DNA from: Dendrophyllia cribrosa
Taxonomy: Eukaryota > Cnidaria > Anthozoa > Scleractinia > Dendrophylliidae
NCBI GenBank assembly: GCA_024195265.1
Contig: JAJLRJ010000010.1
Span: 27,803,298 to 27,867,297 of the forward strand
Direction: 5' to 3'
DNA length: 64,000 nucleotides
Below the pieces are notes generated by a model. The model did no database searches and was not told the origin of the DNA. It saw only the letters and a list, made by a program, of their open reading frames with translations. Of this stretch, positions 12,701 through 20,800 are shown piece by piece; the first letter of the stretch is position 1, and every line of letters starts with the position of its first letter. The position numbers and the translations under genes were made by a program.

Positions 12701-15700
12701 AGATATTCGTCATGAGTATTTAGCTGATCGTGTAATCTTGCCGCCTCTCGTTGCGTCTATAAACAGAATATTTTTGTCCAACACTTCCAATCGGTGTCGC
12801 CTCTCCTGATCGGTTTCGTTCAGAATTCTAATGGCAGCATTTTCTCAAAGCGTTTGAACGTACTCAAACGATGTGCCTAGGCTGTTCGAAGTCTTTGTAA
12901 TCGATGGTCTCGTTGTTTCTTCGTTGCTCGATCGCGCTGAATTTCAAGTCGCCGTTCTCGCTCCAGCGGAGTTTCGGTGGTTAATTGTCTCGGGCAAGGA
13001 TTTCCAGCCACTTGTTGAATCCAGCGTTGTTGTTCTTTCTGATTTGCATCAGAAATTGGTCGTGTTTCACCGACGACGAGTAAGGGTAAACCCGTCGGCC
13101 CGGCCGCCATGAATAAACACGGATAAACATGAGAGTGCACCATTGTCAGCGGTCGCGATTTTTGTTACCAGGCAACTGCCGGACACCATCAAGTATATAA
13201 ATATATATATATATATATATATTTCGCTCGAATTCGCGTGGCTTGGCTCCCGAGGAATGGGGTTAGTTTCTAGAGAAACTGTGGTGCTGCGTCGGTGGGG
13301 GGATGAAACACGAGAATTTAGTTTTATCGACTGAGTCGATAAGGTAAATTGACCACCGTAAAAAGATTCAAATAGCTGACGTTTCGAGCGCTAGCCCTTC
13401 GTCGGAGCGAATCAAGGAATTGTGAGTAGTGTGTGGTTTTATATAGTAAGCGGTGGAGCTACGCTATTGGTGGAAATTTGGTGACGTGAAAAACAAATGT
13501 AAATTAGTTGAATGAAAAGCGTTCGTTGATTCCGTGGGGTTTGAGAGTGCCGATTTGAAAGATGATTTTTTGTTCTAGGTTTTACGGCTTTCTGTGTTAC
13601 CCTGGTGTAGGGAAAGGCCGCAGATTGTCATGTGTTGTTTAGAATGGTTAGTAAGATTAAAATGGCGCGCGACTGGTTTGGATGCGTCTTTGTCATTTTT
13701 TTCAACGTCTCGGAGATGTTCACGAAAACGGTCGCCCAGTCTCCTCCCTGTTTCGCCAATGTATATCTTTTTGCAAAAAGTACATGTTATGCAGTAGATA
13801 ACATTTACGGAGGTGCATGTAAAACGATCAGTGATTTTAATAGATCGTTTGGGTCCTGTTATTTTGTCCGCGTTGTGAATGAAAGGACAAGTGTTACATC
13901 GTGTGCGTGTGCATTTGAAAGTTCCCGGTTTATCGTCAGCAGATTTCAGTGCGCTCGAAACTAGAAAGTTGCCTATGTTTTTGTCACGTTTGAATGAAAT
14001 TAGTGGGGGTTGTGAAAAAATTCTGCCAGTTTCGGGGTCGTTTTGGAGTAATTTGAAATTTTTTAAAATGATGCTTTTGACTGTGTTGTTGTGTGGGTGG
14101 AAAGTGAGGGTGAATGGAATTCTCTCGTTCTCTTCCTTCTGTGGCGTTTGTAGTGCTGATTGTCTGTCGATCTGTTGTGCACGTTGTTGGCCCGTATTAA
14201 CAACAGAGTCAGGGTACCCACGTTTCTTGAAAAACTGGCACATTTCTTCTGATTTGTTGGAAAAATCAGAGTCATCACTACATAGCCGTCGAAGTCTGAG
14301 AAATTGAGAATACGGAATGGCGTTTTTAACGTGCGATGGATGTGAGGATGAATGTAACAGATAACTGTGGGAATCTGTAGGTTTGTAGTGCACACTTGTG
14401 GATAAACTGTTACCGTTGATTGAAATATTAATGTCAAGAAAAGCGACTGAGGTTTCGGAAATTTCCCAGGTATATTTTAGAGCTGGATGAAAAGTATTGA
14501 CAGAAGTTATGAATTGATTAAGTTCCTCTTTACTGGAAGAGGTAGCGCCAATGCAATCATCGATGTAGCGGCCGTAGAGTTCGGGTTTGGTTCCGTGGTA
14601 CTGATTAAAAAATTTGTCTTCGATGTGGCCTACAAAAAGGTTAGCGTAGCTTGGTCCCATTTTGGTGCCCATGGCGACTCCATTTACTTGTTTGTAGTAG
14701 TTTTGGGAAAATGAAAAACAGTTGAGTGTCAAAACTAATTCGGCTAAGCGGAGCAGTGTTTCTGAGAAATTTCCGAAACCTCAGTCAGAAGAAATGTGCC
14801 AGTTTTTCAAGAAACGTGGGTACCCTGACTCTGTTGTTAATACGGGCCAACAACGTGCACAACAGATCGACAGACAATCAGCACTACAAACGCCACAGAA
14901 GGAAGAGAACGAGAGAATTCCATTCACCCTCACTTTCCCCCACACAACAACACAGTCAAAAGCATCATTTTAAAAAATTTCAAATTACTCCAAAACGACC
15001 CCGAAACTGGCAGAATTTTTTCACAACCCCCACTAATTTCATTCAAACGTGACAAAAACATAGGCAACTTTCTAGTTTCGAGCGCACTGAAATCTGCTGA
15101 CGATAAACCGGGAACTTTCAAATGCACACGCACACGTTGTAACACTTGTCCTTTCATTCACAACGCGGACAAAATAACAGGACCCAAACGATCTATTAAA
15201 ATCACTGATCGTTTTACATGCACCTCCGTAAATGTTATCTACTGCATAACATGTACTTTTTGCAAAAAGATATACATTGGCGAAACAGGGAGGAGACTGG
15301 GCGACCGTTTTCGTGAACATCTCCGAGACGTTGAAAAAAATGACAAAGACGCATCCAAACCAGTCGCGCGCCATTTTAATCTTACTAACCATTCTAAACA
15401 ACACATGACAATCTGCGGCCTTTCCCTACACCAGGGTAACACAGAAAGCCGTAAAAACCTAGAACAAAAAATTATCTTTCAAATCGGCACTCTCAAACCC
15501 CACGGAATCAACGAACGCTTTTCATTCAACTAATTTACATTTGTTTTTCACGTCACCAAATTTCCACCAATAGCGTAGCTCCACCGCTTACTATATAAAA
15601 CCACACACTACCCACAATTCCTTGATTCGCTCCGACGAAGGGCTAGCGCTCGAAACGTCAGCTATTTGAATCTTTTTACGGTGGTCAATTTACCTTATCG

Positions 15701-15798
15701 ACTCAGTCGATAAAACTAAATTCTCGTGTTGGCTCCCGAGGGCCGACAAATTTATAAACCTCGCTGCGCTCGGGCCTTCGGCCCTCGCTTCGCGAGGA

Positions 15799-15830
<32 letters not shown>

Positions 15831-15874
15831 ATATTAAATAGTTATTTTAATTGTTAAATGATAATAAAGTGGTT

Positions 15875-15909
<35 letters not shown>

Positions 15910-15993
15910 TTTATTTTATTTTTATTTTTATTATTTTTTTAATATTTTTATTTTTAAGCGCTGATGAAAATAGCAATATTGATATCGGCGCTA

Positions 15994-16031
<38 letters not shown>

Positions 16032-18381
16032 TTGATTTTCTTCTTCCAACTTGTTTAATCAAATATACCACATACGCTATTGTCTTAGCAATTCACTTAC
16101 TCGCCATTATAATTAATGGTCTTTATGTTTTCTTTTTATCAGAAAATTAGAGCACCCTAACATTGTAAAGTTTTATGGAACATCACTTCTCAAGAATATG
16201 GACACCATAAGAGTGATCCTGGTCATGGAAAAGTGCAAAGAAAACTTGAAGAGTCGCATCTTTAAACATCCTGAATCCATCCCAGGAAAATCGGGAAACT
16301 CTGCTGTCGTCAGAGAAGTATGTCGATGGGTGAAAGAGATTGCTGCTGCTTTGGACTTCATACATAAAAAGGGAGTCGTGCACCGAGATCTCAAGTTGGA
16401 AAACATCTTGGTATGAAACTATTTTATATGAACAATTGTAAAATCATCTTGGACACTTATTGTTTCAGCTGCAAAACTGCTAAGTCTGCTGTCAAATTAG
16501 ATTACGTTGTTAATCATCCACGTGCAGCCTGCAATTTGAAGCCACTAATGCCGTTTGCTGACCTCTATCTGGACAAATTGCAACCAAACTGGCCAAAACA
16601 TTGTCTCAGACATTAAACTTAGTTTTTCCTTCTGCTCTGGGGCAAGTATATTACTTTTTTGTTTCGGGCCTGCGCACAAAGATGAAACTTTTTTGGTCTA
16701 TCAATAGACCAGTGAAAAGTTTTAACAAGAAGTGGCAAGTCGTAGGAGGTTTTTGAACTAGTAGCGGATGGATCGGGTTGTCGACGAGCTCTGAAAAGAG
16801 CTCCCGATCACTGACATTTTTTATCTCCGTATTCATTGCGCGATCTGGTCGGCAGTTCGATTGAATCAGCTGGTGCACTGAGATCAGTTTTAAATTTCGC
16901 GGCAATTGTGAACTATTTCATGATCACAACCGAGTGGTTTTCTTGAATGAGTAATGTATTAGTCTTGACAACCACTGTATTCACTCCTGGGCTTAAAACA
17001 ATAGCTCACTCGCTCAAACGCGCCATTTTCAAATGCAACTCCAACTAGCAGTTTTCAAACTGAAAACCCAAGTGGTTCCTGTTCACCAAATTTAAAAATT
17101 AAAACGGATTATATTCAGGAAAAGCTTTATCTTCAATTTGCGGTGCGTGGGTTTTTCTTAAGCAGTGTAAATTTTCAGCAAGTAGCTTTAGAAAACGGCC
17201 TTCATACAAAAACATGTCGTCCGTTTTTTTGGGTATTTTTAAGCGTAAAATCAAAGTCGTTATGCTTTGTCGATCATCCTCGTTTTAGGCTTAAATTGTA
17301 GATTCAACACTCTTCTTCAAAAATGCACGTGGGTCTTTAGATTTCTTCTTCTTAAAATCAGGAAAGCAAGTTTTATGAACGACATTTGGCCAATTTGGTC
17401 CCTTTCTTCTCTTGTTCCGGGCTTTACAAAGCTCACTCGCATTCAATATTGCCGCTTCGCCGACTATGAATAATTAATGCTGTCCAAGTATTCTGCGCGA
17501 TGTTTGGTTTTGGTCTCTTGTGTGAATTTCTGGCCCAGTTCACTGGAGCACTCTTATTTGGACACGTTTTGAAAAATGGTTTCCTCCTGCATAAGTTGCT
17601 TATGCAAGATATTTTTTTGCCATAAAAAGTGATCAAAACGTCACAAATGATACAAGGGCCGTGGGTCCTCACGGGATGTTTAGGGTGGTATAGGAGTGAA
17701 TGGGTTAAACCTTTTTTAGCTGTCGATGCTCAAGGTTGGGACCGTCGCGGCATTCGTCAGAAGCATAACAGCTTTAATGTCGTTTTGGCAAGTTGTGAAT
17801 TATACTTAAAGAACAGAAGGGTTTTTACTGCACCTGCAAACCTAACTCCACCCTCCCCGCGCCCTCCCCATACCCCCCTCTCTTCCCCCCCCCCCCCCTC
17901 GGTTTCACAGAATTAGAGAGCAATGTGTTTCTGATTAAAATAGTTGTATATCTCGTTTTTTCCTTCGAAGCTATCAGAGAACAACTCAGTGAAGATCGCT
18001 GACGTTGGCGTATCTAAGCCAGTAACAGACATCACAGGCACTATGGCGGGTACCCCTGTTTACCTCGCACCGGAAGTGTTCCATTCCGAGGTGTATGACT
18101 GCAAAGCAGACATCTACAGCCTGGGGATAGCGTTGTGGGAGATGTGGTATGGACAGCATGCCTTTGCTAACGTTCCTATAATAACGTCTAACGATTTCTT
18201 TAGCTTTGTTGAAGACGGCCATCGTCCTGAGCACATCCAGGGTTGCAGGCAGCCTCCGCATCGCTGGAAACAGCTGATGAGCCAGTGTTGGGAGTTCAAC
18301 CCAAAGAAACGTCCCACAGCTAAGAAATTTTTGGAAGAAGTAATTTTACTGTTTACAGAGGTTGTAGTCCCATTATACTAA
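4001..18381 (+). CDS. Gene 1: mitofusin/dynamin-like GTPase fused to a protein kinase (DSTYK-like)
   Basis: Eight exons join in frame to 1005 codons: 4001-4177, 5485-5692, 6759-7072, 7552-7692, 8205-8542, 9584-10744, 16143-16410, 17971-18381, all with GT/AG ends. Residues 1-128 are helical and charged. Residues 129-317 form a dynamin-superfamily G domain: P-loop GETSSGKSS (129-137), switch TTST (155-158), DSPG (240-243), NKWD (314-317). This motif set is closest to mitofusins and bacterial dynamin-like proteins. Residues 394-720 are helical, with a hydrophobic segment at about 570-599 that could act as a membrane paddle. Residues 730-1005 are a protein kinase: GTGAFGAV (730-737), K758, HRDLKLEN (860-867), DVG (880-882) in place of DFG, APE (902-904). 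Human DSTYK, as I recall it, also has a C-terminal kinase after a long N-terminal region. Predicted cytosolic or peripheral membrane protein; substrate unknown. The domain reading is strong; the family name is inferred. Confidence 0.88.
4178..5484 (+). other. Gene 1 intron 1
   Basis: GT..AG intron of 1.3 kb. AT-rich, with a T run near 5380-5393; no repeat family recognised and no convincing alternative exon. Confidence 0.7.
5485..5692 (+). CDS. Gene 1 exon 2: helical segment up to the P-loop
   Basis: Acceptor TTTATTTAG, donor GCAG|GTAAAC, exit phase 1. Encodes a charged helical stretch ending LLVAG; the split glycine is the first residue of the P-loop. The equivalent gene 2 exon is one codon longer and ends VLVAG in the same phase. 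Confidence 0.88.
5693..6758 (+). other. Gene 1 intron 2 with ATT microsatellite
   Basis: About 1.07 kb. An (ATT)n stretch at roughly 6660-6730 lies just before the acceptor of exon 3; otherwise AT-rich sequence without a recognised element. Confidence 0.75.
6759..7072 (+). CDS. Gene 1 exon 3: G1 and G2 of the GTPase
   Basis: Completes GETSSGKSSLVN and then STTSTICELKYG. The P-loop followed about 20 residues later by TTST is the dynamin/mitofusin spacing. Ends CTGCAG|GTAGAT in phase 0. The exon ends in KKIELFWPHSLLQ; gene 2 has KKIELFFPHSLLK at the same place. Confidence 0.92.
7073..7551 (+). other. Gene 1 intron 3
   Basis: 479 bases, with an A run at 7254-7267. Nothing else recognised. Confidence 0.7.
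7552..7692 (+). CDS. Gene 1 exon 4: G3 (DSPG) of the GTPase
   Basis: 47 codons, phase 0 at both ends, carrying VVIIDSPGVGES and then INSANAGGVQKDR. The paralogous gene 2 exon is exactly the same length; by hand count 30 of 47 residues are identical. Confidence 0.93.
7693..8204 (+). other. Gene 1 intron 4
   Basis: 512 bases, AT-rich. No element recognised. Confidence 0.7.
8205..8542 (+). CDS. Gene 1 exon 5: G4 (NKWD) of the GTPase
   Basis: Acceptor TTATTAG, donor AA|GTAAGT, exit phase 2. Contains MFVCNKWDQVP, the guanine-specificity motif, then a helical half ending IDIKLEMHW. The same motif in gene 2 reads LFVCNKWDRIK. Confidence 0.92.
8543..9583 (+). other. Gene 1 intron 5
   Basis: About 1.04 kb. 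A short tail AATAAAGTATTATTATTAT at about 9503-9521 resembles a LINE 3' end but has no body attached. Confidence 0.6.
9584..10744 (+). CDS. Gene 1 exon 6: helical stalk, paddle-like segment, kinase N-lobe
   Basis: Largest exon. It begins K-WLYYLLSRIIYQAK, runs through long amphipathic helices, then a 30-residue hydrophobic stretch (VIIGVTSPIWFPLGLVALVI onward), further helices, and the kinase glycine loop and VALK lysine. Donor AG|GTGAGC, phase 2. One exon joining stalk and kinase N-lobe argues against the fusion being an annotation artefact. Confidence 0.93.
10918..10976 (+). repeat. short TTGATCACA repeat
   Basis: Five copies of (T)TTGATCACAT or close variants in about 60 bases, each containing the palindrome TGATCA. 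Confidence 0.7.
10985..11511 (+). pseudogene. LINE reverse transcriptase fragment (CR1/L2-like)
   Basis: Reads LGTWLDSTLSINSHV in one frame, then after a shift near 11090 YYLYIIRRIRKCLS, FVSSRVDYCNSLLYG, LQRVQNAAAGLIF and LLLTYKAINGLAPFYL. These are hallmarks of the thumb/C-terminal part of CR1/L2-type non-LTR retrotransposon RTs. 5'-truncated and frameshifted, so dead. Same orientation as the host gene. Confidence 0.88.
11840..11865 (+). repeat. poly-C tract
   Basis: Uninterrupted run of about 26 C inside intron 6 of gene 1. Confidence 0.9.
12877..13143 (-). pseudogene. unassigned minus-strand frame, possibly transposon derived
   Basis: 88 codons from ATG, ending in a basic and acidic run (TPLERERRLEIQRDRATKKQ). 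The charge pattern recalls N-terminal regions of some helitron-like or other repeat-encoded proteins, but no catalytic motif is present. Protein-like sequence resumes beyond the stop in another frame at lower coordinates, so it looks decayed. Confidence 0.25.
13196..13222 (+). repeat. AT microsatellite
   Basis: (TA)n of about 26 bases, just left of the Penelope-like insertion. Confidence 0.85.
13243..13255 (+). repeat. target-site duplication, left
   Basis: TTGGCTCCCGAGG, repeated identically at 15729-15741. Between the two copies lies the whole inverted Penelope-like block. Confidence 0.75.
13375..13408 (-). ncRNA. hammerhead-ribozyme-like motif (minus copy)
   Basis: On the minus strand: GCT, CCGACGA, stem II GGGC-TAGC-GCTC, then GAAA, CGTC and AGC. 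Helix I could pair GCT with AGC; ACGT is self-complementary, so helix III would form only between two molecules. CCGACGA differs from the CUGANGA consensus at an essential U. Hammerheads are known in Penelope-like termini. Confidence 0.5.
13575..14732 (-). pseudogene. Penelope-like RT (C-terminal part) plus GIY-YIG nuclease
   Basis: The 385-codon frame starts inside the reverse transcriptase (NGVAMGTKMGPSYANLF, then RYIDDCIG with the catalytic YIDD), continues through FLDINI and a linker, and ends in the nuclease with NVIYCITC, CKKIYIGETG and RFREHLRD. The N-terminal half of the RT is missing. One T fewer than the sister copy near 13580 shifts the last residues out of frame; in the plus copy the frame continues to NERFSFN. 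Inserted opposite in sense to gene 1. Confidence 0.9.
14768..15533 (+). pseudogene. Penelope-like sister copy, internally deleted
   Basis: Starts with 17 bases equivalent to 14448-14466 of the other copy, jumps across a 195-bp deletion with a short TC overlap, then runs through the linker and the whole GIY-YIG domain to TAA at 15531-15533. Frameshifts relative to the sister lie near 14936. No RT catalytic motif remains. Confidence 0.85.
15629..15663 (+). ncRNA. hammerhead-ribozyme-like motif (plus copy)
   Basis: Same sequence as 13375-13408 in the opposite orientation, in the 3' region of the plus-strand Penelope-like copy, about 100 bases after its stop codon. Same C in place of the consensus U, so the change is shared and not a private error. 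Confidence 0.5.
15729..15741 (+). repeat. target-site duplication, right
   Basis: TTGGCTCCCGAGG, identical to 13243-13255. Confidence 0.75.
15798..16031 (+). repeat. ATT microsatellites with LINE-like 3' tail
   Basis: Three (ATT)n runs (about 15798-15832, 15874-15910, 15998-16031). Between the last two lies GGCGCTATATAAGTATTATT, the kind of 3' end seen on CR1/L2-like LINEs; compare TATAGCGCC at 61753-61761 on the opposite strand. Confidence 0.75.
16143..16410 (+). CDS. Gene 1 exon 7: kinase hinge and catalytic loop
   Basis: Acceptor TTATCAG, donor TTG|GTATGA. Encodes RKLEHPNIVKFYG, the hinge ILVMEKCKENL, and VVHRDLKLENIL with the catalytic aspartate (D862) and metal-binding asparagine (N867). 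The HRDLK lysine indicates a serine/threonine-type loop. Exit phase 0. Confidence 0.95.
16411..17970 (+). other. Gene 1 intron 7
   Basis: 1.56 kb with no recognised element. A C-rich stretch ending in a run of about 14 C (17885-17898) lies shortly before the acceptor. Confidence 0.7.
17971..18381 (+). CDS. Gene 1 exon 8: kinase C-lobe and stop
   Basis: Begins VKIADVGVSK: the magnesium aspartate is kept but the usual phenylalanine of DFG is valine. The activation segment DITGTMAGTPVYLAPE, the F-helix DIYSLGIALWEMWYG and the final CWEFNPKKRPTAKKFLEE are all present, so the fold is complete. Stop TAA at 18379-18381 shortly after the last kinase helix. Confidence 0.95.
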   Translation, partial: LSENNSVKIADVGVSKPVTDITGTMAGTPVYLAPEVFHSEVYDCKADIYSLGIALWEMWYGQHAFANVPIITSNDFFSFVEDGHRPEHIQGCRQPPHRWKQLMSQCWEFNPKKRPTAKKFLEEVILLFTEVVVPLY

Positions 18382-18633
18382 CTTTTTACAACGCTGGGAA
18401 TCGACCGGCTTCTAGAAATTAAGAGCCTTTTATATTTGGAGAATAATTTGTAGTTTATAGTGGCATGTTTACTTACTTTATTTGTTTAAGAAAAGGCTAA
18501 TTATTTTGCTTGCTGATATTTTGCTTGTATTTATTAATTTGAATCGTGTTGTAATTATAGGATCGTGCTATATTGTAATCATAGTATCATAATGTATCTC
18601 AATCTGCAATGCTACGTATGAAGTGTGGTGGTA

Positions 18634-18639
18634 AATAAA
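18634..18639 (+). terminator. candidate polyadenylation signal of gene 1
   Basis: AATAAA about 250 bases after the stop codon; the first canonical hexamer I see downstream. Confidence 0.5.
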
Positions 18640-19037
18640 AGAAAAAAATATAATACACAAGCAAAAACAACTCAGTTTTCGCTGCTCTCGAATTTCTTGC
18701 AAGAAATGATGAAATACATTCAAAGAAGTGTTTGGCAATCATTTTTCTTCTTCCTTTTTTGCAAACAACAATTATAACCTGATTTTGCAACAGTACGATT
18801 CGCGGGTATTTTGCATGCGGATTATGAAAACTGTTTGGAATTATCCAAAAAAAACGGACAAATGAATGAAATATCAATTATATTTACTCTACTTATTTTT
18901 TTAGAGTTATCCTCTAGATAAAGATAATGAAAGAAAAGGCATATTTAACCTTCAGCTCACTTCTAAGATCGTAAAGTTGTTTTTAGCTTAAAATATTAGG
19001 GATCATGTTTCCACTGATTGTTTCACACAGATTATTT
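18640..19037. other. intergenic, no gene seen
   Basis: AT-rich sequence between the gene 1 polyA signal and the inverted-repeat element. Confidence 0.5.
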
Positions 19038-19951
19038 CAGCTTTGCATAACTTTAAATGTTTTGAGCCTTTCCTTACCAAACTAGGCAAGTGAGCAGCGG
19101 ACATGCGCCAAAAAAAATTATTTTGACATCAAAAGTGGCAGGAGATTTCAACGTATGACGTCACAGTTGATGGCGTCATACTGTATCCTTAATTTAAAGT
19201 TAATTAGGGATTTCTAACGAGAACAACAAGAGAAGTTAAACACTGAAAAGCGTTTGTTGATATCACAAATATTACATGAGATTTAACAGTTTGAATTTTA
19301 AGGAAGCGCTTTGCTCAGAAAAGTGTAGCTCCCTAGTAAATATATCATAAATTGAGTTGTTTTTTGATGCTAGCAATTCTAGTTATGATGCAGTTTGATT
19401 TTCCTACAGGGTAGATGAGTAAAACATAAATAATTGAAAACATCAGAATCATAATTTTTCCTACACTCGCTAAAACCAAAAACCTAATTTTATGACGCCA
19501 TAAAATGTGACATCACCATCATTTCATCGCTTAAATTGTCGTTATTGAGAAGGAAACCAAAAATCTAAAACAAGACGATTTTTACTAAAACTAAGTATTT
19601 TACTTAACCAAATTCTCAGCTTTACTTTGAGAAAAACTGAAAACAAATTACCTGGAGGTTAATTTTAGAGGAAATGTATGGTTCCCGGGGAACAATGAAA
19701 TTTCTTCAAATTATTATAGAACGAGAAATATTTGTGATATCGACAAACAGTTTTTAGTTTTTACTTTTCTTGTTGTCCTCTTTCGAAAACACTAAAAAAA
19801 GTTTTAAATTTTAATCTTTAAATTAAGGATACGTCATATTTTGATATCTCTTGTTAATTTTGATGTCAACATAATTTAGCGTATGTCCTTTGTTCACTTT
19901 CCCAGTTTGGTAGCGAAAAGCTCAATACATTTAAACTTACGCAAAGCTGAG
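19038..19951. mobile_element. degenerate element with long inverted arms
   Basis: Arms 19038-19290 and 19690-19951 are inverted and diverged. Landmarks: CAGCTTTGCATAA against CGCAAAGCTGAG, CAAACTAGG against the CAAACTGGG complement, ATCCTTAATTTAAAG against CTTTAAATTAAGGAT, and GATATCACAAATATT against AATATTTGTGATATC. The centre has no coding frame. Old non-autonomous DNA transposon or foldback. Confidence 0.65.
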
Positions 19952-19989
19952 CGTTTCGAGCATTAAATATTCACAGTGTGCTTCTGTTA

Positions 19990-20607
19990 AACAACGATTT
20001 CAATTTCATTTTCCAAGTAGTATTTACGGTGTATTAACATTGCATAACTATGAATGTCGGACATTATATTTTGGCTCCAAGAGCAATCTAAAACACAGCT
20101 CGATCACATTAACTGTAAGTTTCCTAATTTTCATGTAAGGAATTACCTATTGATGGTTTTCACTCACGTGACCTTCAGTCCTGTGGGACTCAAATGACAA
20201 AGGCCATGGCGGCCATGTTGGAGCACATAACAAAAGAAGTTCATTAAAATTCTTTTGTAGGTGTGCACCAACATGGCCGCCGTGACGTAACGTGAAAACC
20301 ACCTATACAGCTTACTGCTTACTGCAGCGTATTGCGAGATAATAGAATGTTATTTGCCAAATGAATTCAGGCAACTGTATAAACACTGCAGACCTCGTTT
20401 AACAACGTTTATGTAAAATTTATAATACCAACTTGTAATACGGTCATTTGTTATCTCAGTCTCGAACACCTTTAAGTGCTGGGTACTAAAAAATGATAAA
20501 CCTGACTTTTAGTACTTTATCAGCACTTTATCTTTTAAAGGTTGTATGTAGATGTTTTGAGTATTCCGTCAATTAAAATTATATCAAAATATCAGACAAT
20601 TCCAGCT
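19990..20607 (+). repeat. dispersed repeat, downstream copy
   Basis: Direct partner of 1171-1503, interrupted by the MITE at 20151-20300 and by extra sequence after it. Confidence 0.8.
20151..20300. mobile_element. 150-bp foldback MITE
   Basis: Ends in inverted GGTTTTCAC / GTGAAAACC, with inner inverted GCGGCCATGTTGG(A/T)GCAC and a hairpin through CAAAAGAA / TTCTTTTG. ACCTAT flanks both sides (20145-20150 and 20301-20306). The related repeat at 1171-1503 lacks the insertion and serves as an empty-site reference. Confidence 0.8.
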
Positions 20608-20762
20608 TAGTTGGGATAAATCTTAAAGAATTTGGTAGCATTTTCTTGCTGATGAGCGACTTCGCTTTAAGATCATTGCCTTTGGCACATTCAGGGTTCT
20701 TAATTACAGATGGCTAGTCAGAGGTCCAAATGTAAGTTGGAGTCATAGTGATTTAGTTCATA

Positions 20763-20800
20763 AACGTTTCGGGAATAGCCCTTCATCCGTGTGGTGACCG
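20763..20800 (-). ncRNA. hammerhead-ribozyme-like motif
   Basis: Minus strand: CGGATGA, stem II GGG-CTATT-CCC, GAAACGTTTATG. Box order and stem II fit a hammerhead; G replaces the consensus U in the first box. Possibly a decayed Penelope-like terminus; no nuclease or RT remains nearby. Confidence 0.4.

Larger units (their letters stand above)
13256..15728. mobile_element. inverted pair of Penelope-like elements
   Basis: Two 5'-truncated Penelope-like copies lie head to head: one on the minus strand (3' end near 13256) and one on the plus strand (3' end near 15728). Arms 13307-14252 and 14785-15723 are inverted and nearly identical; I see only scattered single-base differences. The plus-strand copy lacks about 195 bp that the minus copy keeps (14253-14447). 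Identical 13-bp duplications flank the block, so it went in as one unit. Complex tandem or inverted copies with shared terminal pseudo-LTRs are typical of this retroelement class. Confidence 0.85.
10745..16142 (+). other. Gene 1 intron 6, loaded with transposons
   Basis: 5.4 kb. Holds a LINE RT fragment (10985-11511), a poly-C tract, an unassigned minus-strand frame (12877-13143), an AT microsatellite, the inverted Penelope-like pair (13256-15728) and ATT microsatellites. The stretch 11866-12876 shows no recognised element. Confidence 0.8.

Noticed and set aside
13594..14307. Several plus-strand frames opposite the Penelope-like RT
   Set aside because: Antisense shadows of the minus-strand RT/GIY-YIG frame; mirrored again at 14930-15442.
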